The position numbers were made by a program, and so were the translations under genes. DNA of 64,000 nucleotides from Cryptomeria japonica (lineage: Eukaryota; Streptophyta; Pinopsida; Cupressales; Cupressaceae), in NCBI RefSeq assembly GCF_030272615.1, contig NC_081414.1:3287501-3351500 (forward strand), written 5' to 3'. The notes beneath the pieces were generated by a model that saw only the letters and a list, made by a program, of their open reading frames with translations, was not told the DNA's origin and did no database searches. The stretch's first letter is position 1, and every line of letters starts with the position of its first letter. Shown piece by piece: positions 57,331-64,000 of the stretch.

Positions 57331-57560
57331 TCATGCAGTGTAGCCTTGACTACGCCCATTCTCAAAGTCATCCAAACTAATAAATCCTGACCATGAGTCC
57401 TCCGTGAATAACATTGTCCTACCATCATAAATGACCCATGTGAGGTAATCCAAGTTAAGATGTCCACCATTTAAAATAAAATTCCATATCCTCGATCCTC
57501 TTGGTGGGTTTTGGATAGTGAAGATGTTAGAATCCAAATTATTGTCCAAATACTTATGCT
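57331..57560 (-). pseudogene. LINE H ORF2 segment between RT and RNase H
   Basis: The open piece encodes GSRIWNFILNGGHLNLDYLT and DGRTMLFTEDSWSGFISL, the (G)S.IW...G...ED.W pattern found in plant LINEs just upstream of the zinc-binding RT C-terminus. Confidence 0.72.
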
Positions 57561-58139
57561 AAATCAACTTCATCCATTTAGAATGCGGCTCTTTATGCAT
57601 CCTCCAAGCCAACTTAGCCCCTAATGCTTCACTCTACAGCAAATATTTTTTAATTCCATAACCACCTTCAAATCTCAACTAATAAATTTTATCCCAAGTT
57701 ATTATTGCAATCTTGCTTTTATCCCCTTTCCGTTACCAAAAAAATATCCTCATAAGTTAATTCATCTCGTGACTAGCTCCTGTTGATAATGGAAGGCATG
57801 ACATCACATAAATATGAATAACTATCATGACCAACTTAATCATTGTGATTCTCCATGTTCGTGACAACCAATGACCCTTCCAAATAGCCATCATCTTTGA
57901 TGTCCTTTCTCTAATTGGATCCTAAAGCTTGTTTGTCCTTACTCCTTTTGTCCAAGGCAAGCCCATATTAAGAATAGGGAAGTTTCCCTTTCTTGTATCT
58001 CCAAACTCTCATTATTTTATGTTCATTGCTAGCCTAATTGAAGAAAAAATGAACTTTTGATTTGTCCCTTCCAACCTGCTAACTCGAGGCCTTAATTGTA
58101 AGATTTCCTTGATCATATTTGTTTCTCATCTTGTTGCTA

Positions 58140-59100
58140 CTCCAAATAGCATTGTGTCATCAACAAATTGCTAATGAGAAATAGGTCAAAAATTGCTAGT
58201 AACTTGTAGCCCTGACAACTTGTTCAATTTGATCACTATGTTGATCAATCTACCTAATTCTCATACCATGATTATAAAAAGGAAAGGTGATAATGGATCC
58301 CCTTGTCTTAAACCCCTAGATGATTCAAAAAAACCTTCAGGAGACCTATTTACTATCACTGAATATTTAAGACTCAAAATCAGTTTGAAGATCCAATCTA
58401 CCCAAACGTCTCCAATACCTTCATTAAAAATCTCTAATATAATCTATCATAAGATTTTTTAATGTTTAATTTAACCGACATATTGGGAGATTTATTTGTT
58501 TGTAATTAATGCATTACCACTCGTGCAATGATGATCCCATCTAAGATGGATCTACTTGGGACAAAACCTATTTTCTCCTCTAAAATTACATCTAGTAATA
58601 TCCTTTTAAGCCTATTGAGAAACATTATTGCCAAAATTTTATAAAGGGTGTTGCAAAGAGAATTAGGCCTAAAATCATCCAACCGGTCCACCTTATCCTT
58701 TTTCAGATTGAGGACTAAAAAGTGTTACATGCCTCTCTTAGAATCTTCTTGTCAACCCTTGTGTCTTCCAAAGCTTTAGTTATTTCTTTTCCAATTATGT
58801 CCCAACATTTTTTGATAAAAAATAACAGGGTGACCTTCTAGACCTAGTGCCTTTTAAGGAGGCAATTGTTTTATCGCCATTCTAATTTCTTTCTCCTTGA
58901 AAGGCTAATCAAGCATTTTATTACGAGCTTCAGACACCACTTGAAGAATACATTGTAAGACTTCCCGTTGAATTGCCAAATCTAAACCCTCTTTGTTATT
59001 AAGAAAGCTCTCAAATAAATTTACTTCTACTTTCCTTATCTAATTTGGGTTTTTGTTGATCATGCTATTATTGAGTTTGGGTTTGGATATTCTATTGACA
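58140..59100 (-). pseudogene. LINE H ORF2 reverse transcriptase
   Basis: The palm region shows FRPNSLCNTLYKILAIMFLN and FVPSRSILDG (58691-58530), GLRQGDPLSPFLFIIMV-like codons near 58270-58310, and the catalytic QQFVDDTMLFGVA near 58135-58175 with both Asp residues kept. Frameshifts and stops separate the motifs. Confidence 0.82.
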
Positions 59101-59499
59101 TACCATCTAGCCTTCACATTGTTATGAAAGAATTTGGAATTCTTGTCTCCATATTTTATCCAAATTTTATGAGATTTATGCTTCCAAAAGGTTTCTTATT
59201 TTGCTAAAGTATCATTGTATTCTCCTAAGAGTTGTTTTCCTTTATAAATATATCCTTGTCCATACCATATGCCAACAACTCTTCATTTAAAAGTTGTAAT
59301 TCCTCTGCCAAGGTAATTTTCTTCTCAAAAGTATTATTGAAACTCTCTCAATTTCACTCTCTTAAAATTTGCCTTACAATCTTTAATTTTGTGACAACCT
59401 TTAACATTTGGATCCTTCAACTTGCTCAGCCTTCCACCAATTTTCAATTTGATCTAAAAAACCTGGGTGCTAAAACCACATGCTTTTGAATTTGAAAGG

Positions 59500-60237
59500 G
59501 CATGTAGTCGCTCTCTTGTCCCCCGCTATATCCAAATGAATTAGTTAACGATCTAAACCCACCCATGATAATATACAACACTCCAAACCTTAAGCAAATA
59601 AGCCCATGTCTCCTCTCTAAATAAATCTATCTAGTTTTTCAGCTATGATACTGAAGCCTAATCTTCTATTCATCAAAGTGTAAGAACCATTACTCAAGTT
59701 AAGATCCATCAGTTGACACCATTCCATCTAATTCTCAAAATCTACTTGAGATTGAAGCTTTCTTACTACCGCACCTTTCTTTTCATCGCTTTGTGGAAAG
59801 ACAATTAAATCCCCTTATATAATATGAAACTCATTTGGACAAGAGTCTAAATATTGCTCCATCTCATTCCAAGTTTCTCTCTTTGTAATACACGCAGTTG
59901 GTTCATAATTATTAGTGAGAAAGAAATACAAATTTGAGGTAAGGCTTCTTACTTTGTTGCTTATCCAAAATTTTCTTTCCACGATCTTCTCCACTAGAAG
60001 TACTTGAGGCCTCCATAAAATTGCTAATCCACCTAACCCACTATAATATTCAGCTATATCAATCCATTCTCCCTACTAATACTAAAATGCTTTCCTTAAA
60101 AACTCTCCTTTAGCGATGGTTAGATTTGTTTCTTGCAAAAGAAAGATATCAGATCATGACACTTCCAGGTGGCGTTTTACCACCTGTTGTTTGTTAGGGG
60201 CATTTAAGCCCCTAACATTCCATGATATGATCCTCAT
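59500..60237 (-). pseudogene. LINE H ORF2 AP-type endonuclease
   Basis: ORF2 starts with ATG at 60237: MRIISWNVRGLNAPNKQQVV, the standard start of a plant LINE endonuclease, then DIFLLQETNLTI (about 60130). Later parts read YYSGLGGLAILW (about 60030) and ETWNEMEQYLDS (about 59870). This enzyme nicks target DNA. A stop lies after HLEVS (about 60155). Confidence 0.82.
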
Positions 60238-60299
60238 TGTCCCTTGGGAAGGGTATTTCCCTTCCCTAATGTAAAAATTCTTGTAATTTTAACTTGGCA

Positions 60300-61936
60300 C
60301 TCAACATCCTTATTCATGTTCCTCTTTTCTTGATTTGATTTTCTGCCAATTTTCTTTTTCTCCCCACAATTTGGAGTCTCTTTATTTGAGATTTTTTGTG
60401 ATAACCCAAGCTTCCTTTGGTTGCCAATGGCTTTATTATTCTCAATTTAATTTAGTTTTTCCATCTCCTTGACAACCTCTCATTCCTCTTATTCCTCTCA
60501 TTCAATTTTCTCTTCTAATGTTACTAAATCTTGGCCTCATTCCTTTATCAGGGATTCCAACCAGGTCCCTAGCAACCACCAATGATGTAGCATTTACATC
60601 TAAATTATTTCTTCCTTATCCCTCCGTATGCTAAATTTCCATAGAATCATTACTCTTCAACATTTCTACTATCGTTTCCAAAATATCCCTCCTAATCTCT
60701 AATGGTTTTGCTATACCCTTTATCAGTTCAATGTTGTTGTCTAATTGAGATTCATTAACCTTCTACTTTACATGCAGTTCTCCCAAGTATGAAATATCAT
60801 TCTCTCCATATTCTTGCTACTCTAAAAAACGTGTTTCCTTGAATAGCCCCCTTTCAAAATTTAGGGTTTTTGACCTCTATTGTTCATCCTTTGTGTTGCA
60901 GCTATTTCCAACCTTAGCGCCTTGATCTTCTTAAGAATTATTGATACCCTCTTATAAATCCCTAGCCTTGTTGAATTTTTTATTATTGAAACAACTCTCT
61001 TCTTCCTTTTTGTAATTCTCATTAAAACTCCATAATTCTATTAAAATTTTCATTACCATAGATTACCTCTATCTTTTATGTTGTGTGATTAACTAAAGTG
61101 GATTTTTCATTACCATAGATTGCCTCTATCTTTTATGTTGTGCTATTAACTCTAATGGATTTAATAGATCCTCCACTTTCCCATTTGTCATATGCTTTAA
61201 TAAAGGTTCCAAACTCATTTCCAATATGATCGAAGAACTCTTTGCTCTGATATTCCATTGGATGGTCTACCAAGTGTAGCCATGTCAAAGTTCTCCCCAA
61301 TTTTTTATTATGGGGACTAAAATTAGGATCTCATTATTTTAAAAGAAATCTGCCTCGTTCATCATTAGAGGTCCACTTTGCATGATTTCTAATTTTTGAT
61401 ATAGTGAACTACATTCAACTACAAAAAAATCATTGGCCAATGCTCTGACTCTAATTTATTTACCCCAAATATTTTCCCACCATTCAATAAATTGTCGAGA
61501 ATTTGTTGTACATACTCATTTTATGAAAAAAGATCTTTCTTCTAAACACGCCTTAAATTGATCTAGCGTTTTTTGGGGGGATTACAAAAACTTTTCTTTT
61601 TATCATTTTCTTGGGCATGGTCTTCCTCTAAAGTCTTTACCCCTTCCCCTATTCTTGTCGCTAGATCCTCCTAAACCCAGTTGTAGATCTATTGCCTGTT
61701 CTAAAAAATATCAGGCCTAGGGTTTTCCTTAAATTTTTGGAAATTCTTTGGGTTTTCCTTAAATTTTTGGAAATTCTTTCTTTAGTGTCCCAACGGAATG
61801 GACTTCGCACCCATGGTTGGACCAAACATAGAGCCCTCCCTAGCATGTTGTTTAGATTGATCAAACTAATGGGTGCACCATTTTGCGTTGTAGTCTTATA
61901 ACTTGCTCCAATCCTCCATGAAGTGTGCCTCTCCAT
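60300..61936 (-). pseudogene. LINE H ORF1, DUF4283-like, degenerate
   Basis: The first open piece begins at 61936 (MERHTSWRIGASYKT) and contains a doubled RISKNLRKT caused by a tandem repeat of about 30 bp (61722-61785). Around 61190-61310 the translation HLVDHPMEYQSKEFFDHIGN and FGTFIKAYDKWESG resembles the DUF4283 segment of plant LINE ORF1 (RNA-binding chaperone). The remainder is frame-broken. Confidence 0.65.
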
Positions 61937-62087
61937 TGTGCTTTGTTTTTAACTAAAAAAATAAATCTATATTTTCTTATCATATCATAGATATTATTAA
62001 ACTCATACATTATTATATGATTATTGGAGGTCACCCTCTTAAATATTTTTGTGTTTTGCAAATATGTCCAAGAAATATCATAACAAG

Positions 62088-62103
62088 TGGTAACAAAGCT
62101 ACG
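62088..62103 (+). other. Primer binding site of element I (degenerate Met-tRNA type)
   Basis: The sequence TGGTAACAAAGCTACG differs from the standard TGGTATCAGAGCTACG at two positions and follows the LTR end (cataaca) after two bases. Confidence 0.7.
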
Positions 62104-63705
62104 ATTTGGTCCAATATTTTTGTTTACGTCGTAACCTCCAATGTAAGAAACCTCTCTTATTATTAAAATATTAAATTACATAATTACATTAATCTCACAT
62201 GTAAATAAAAATACATAAATTCAATTATCTCAAATATATATAGAATTGTGTCATGGTAGTAAAATTTTGACAATTTATAAGTACATAAGCTCAAACATAG
62301 GTAAAATATGAGGAACTATTTCCTTTACAAGAAATCATAAGGTCGAATACAATAATACATAATGTACAAAGTTGAAGATAATCCTGACATGAGCTCTCAA
62401 CATCTATCTCTCATGAGCACACCGTGGGCGAGAAAATTGTTAGAGTACTTTTCTGGCCAACCAAAAAGCAATTATGCTTCCCTACAGTTCTTCATAACTC
62501 GAAGAACTGTCAACCTTGCATGAGTACACCTAGCAAATCAAAACTAGTAGGGTGATGGAATCTAGTGCAACATAACGTATCTACATTCTATGATGCTAAT
62601 GTGTCAACAATATGATATGTAAGAGAGTGTAAAACATAAGGATTCAATTATAAGTATATACTAAAAGATAAAGCAATAAGCTTTAGCTCAAACACTTTTT
62701 TATCCAACTACCGAAAGATAAGTTAAAGAAGAGATTATCTTTTCTCTTGAAACTTACCCTTCTCTTTGATCCATATTTGACACCTTCCCAGCATACAAAT
62801 AATAATAAACATTAAAAACACAACAATGTGTTGGAAGCATATGTTGATGTGTTTTTGTGGTTTTCATTGATGTCAAACTTGTTGTTCCAGAATGGCATTG
62901 ATATGAAATGTCTATGATGCAAAGATATCTTGCTATGTCAGTGTTGCAGACGTTCATTGTTTGTTCTTGAAGTGTTCGGGCCCAAAAAGTGGTGTTGACA
63001 TTGTTTATTGTGGTTATCTTTGTTGGAAATAGTTTCGGTATTATAGATATTATTGTTTTGTGGTCTAGAAATATCTTTGTGTTTTTCGAGTGTTGTAGTA
63101 GTGTTCGTTGATGGTGTGATATTCTATGTTTGACCTATCCTTAGATCTGGATATGAGTTATGGGAGATTGTTTGATGTGTTATGGATCTCACTGTAGCAT
63201 GTGGAGATCCGAATTTGAGTTGCTTGAATTGGAGAATATGTTTTGATTGTTAATTGCTTATACAAATGTGTAGTATGTGGATATGTTGTTGGTTATGTTA
63301 TGGTGATTGCAGATTAGTGAAATAATTTCTGGGAGATGTCTTTTAGTCCTCTCTTTCTCCTGGAGTGGATCAACATGTGTATTTTTTGTTTGAAACGTAT
63401 ATTTTGTTTCAAGCCAACTTGGTTCAAGCTTTGATGATCTATCTTGCATATTTACATGAAGTCTCTCATCCATTTTGTTCTAGTATCATGGAAAACGTAT
63501 TCATGCAAAATATACAAATACTTCATGGAATTTAGAAAATTAGATTACAAATTTTAGTTACCTCAAAATTCCTAATTAAGTGAAAAAACTTGCCAATTTA
63601 ATATGTAACATGGAATGATAAATGATTCATACAAAATGTTTTAGAGTTGCTAATTATTGAGGGCAATGCACTTCTGAAGTAGAAGGAAATCTTATTATCC
63701 TATCA
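62104..63705 (+). other. Interior of element I, non-coding
   Basis: About 1.6 kb between primer site and 3' LTR without any copia domain. A purine-rich run (gaagtagaaggaaa, 63676-63689) near the right end may be the polypurine tract. The internal coding region appears lost, or the element was non-autonomous. Confidence 0.5.
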
Positions 63706-64000
63706 TGATATATTCCTAAGCATAACAAGGATAAGCACTTGGGGAATACTTAACCCTAACATAACTATTAGTTAATACACTAATCTCTCTTGACAGGGAT
63801 AAAGGGACATGTCCCCACATTGTTAATCCTATAAATAAAGATAAGAGGTCTCTCCCATATTGTTATATCGTCTTTCATGCATTATTATTTGATAATTGGA
63901 GGTCTCCCTTGTTGAGCCATTTAATTCCACTTCAGATTTAGGGCTAGTTAAAAGAGCTTCACAACTCAGGGATAATCATCCAATCTGAGCAATCCTTCAT
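63706..64000 (+). repeat. 3' LTR of element I, cut by window end
   Basis: Starts tgatatattcctaagcataa and matches 55352-55513 and 61986-62030. A TATA-like cctataaataaa lies near 63829-63840. Confidence 0.65.

Larger units (their letters stand above)
55514..61976 (-). mobile_element. LINE H: nearly full-length L1-like element (6463 bp)
   Basis: Flanked by ttatcatat on both sides (55505-55513 and 61977-61985), a 9-bp target duplication. On the minus strand it has ORF1 (about 61936-60300), ORF2 (from 60237) with endonuclease, RT, zinc-type C-terminal segment and RNase H, then a 3' end of AATAATAATA type at 55514. Plant L1 elements carrying an RNase H have this order. Stops throughout show it is inactive. 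Confidence 0.88.
55352..62085 (+). repeat. 5' LTR of element I, split by LINE H
   Basis: Left part 55352-55513; right part 61986-62085 (the duplicated target 61977-61985 belongs to the LINE event). Matching 3' LTR words are acattattatatgattattgg versus gcattattatttgataattgg. It ends cataaca just before the primer site. Confidence 0.65.
55352..64000 (+). mobile_element. Element I: copia-like LTR element, interior mostly lost
   Basis: The segment 55352-55513 recurs at 63706-63880 (aacaaggataagcactt, cttaaccct, tagttaat, tgtcccacat-like and a TATA-like cctataaataaa). Sequence right of LINE H (61986-62085) continues this LTR and is followed by a Met-tRNA-type primer binding site at 62088. The interior (62104-63705) has no coding domain. 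The 3' LTR runs past the window end. Confidence 0.7.

Noticed and set aside
61692-61901. Plus-strand frame with repeated LKFLEIL
   Set aside because: Antisense shadow of the duplicated segment in LINE H ORF1.

Overview
The window is nuclear DNA of a seed plant, AT-rich and almost entirely transposon-derived. One intact-looking four-exon F-box gene sits in about 64 kb of old, nested retrotransposons. Plant evidence: Ty3/gypsy elements of the Tat lineage (extra archaeal-type RNase H), Ty1/copia, L1-like LINEs with a C-terminal RNase H, a plant mobile domain (PMD) gene, and a plant-type TTTAGGG telomere motif. The density, age and nesting suggest a large genome such as a conifer's; that is inference. 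No tRNA, rRNA, CRISPR or prokaryotic gene was seen.

Layout. 1-5712: right-hand part of gypsy element A on the minus strand (pol, protease, partial gag, primer binding site, LTR); its 3' end is outside the window. 5713-8628: poorly resolved decayed sequence. 8629-about 9490: gypsy-type LTR on the plus strand. 10125-about 19925: copia element E on the plus strand, split inside its reverse transcriptase by a 4453-bp LTR-like insertion F (13262-17714), which itself holds a LINE fragment (14008-14593). 20036-20397: tandem duplication. 22520-24832: F-box gene on the minus strand, with its probable promoter near 25190. 25830-27246: degenerate LINE G on the plus strand, interrupted by an LTR-like segment.

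27247-about 54420: a four-level nest. Element D (minus-strand Tat gypsy) has its 3' LTR at 27247-28628, a polypurine tract, an intron-containing PMD pseudogene in the opposite orientation (29429-31870), pol (32560-35630), protease and gag, then a second gag block (52701-53654), primer binding site and 5' LTR remnant (53827-about 54420). Gag of D is split by element C (37440-52700), another minus-strand gypsy that has lost RT and most of integrase. The 3' LTR of C is split by a compact 2420-bp non-autonomous LTR element J (37839-40258) with a perfect 5-bp target duplication. A 287-bp LINE tail also sits in gag of D.

55352-64000: a copia-like element I on the plus strand. Its 5' LTR is interrupted by a nearly full-length minus-strand LINE H (55514-61976, ORF1 plus endonuclease-RT-RNase H ORF2), followed by a primer binding site, a short non-coding interior and the start of its 3' LTR.

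The coding remnants carry stops and frameshifts, so none of the transposons looks autonomously active. The F-box reading frame is the only gene that splices into a clean full-length protein. The least ordinary items are the antisense PMD gene in D, the miniature element J with its degenerate internal repeats, a perfect 43-bp foldback in an LTR of D, and a telomere-repeat patch at a deletion junction in E.
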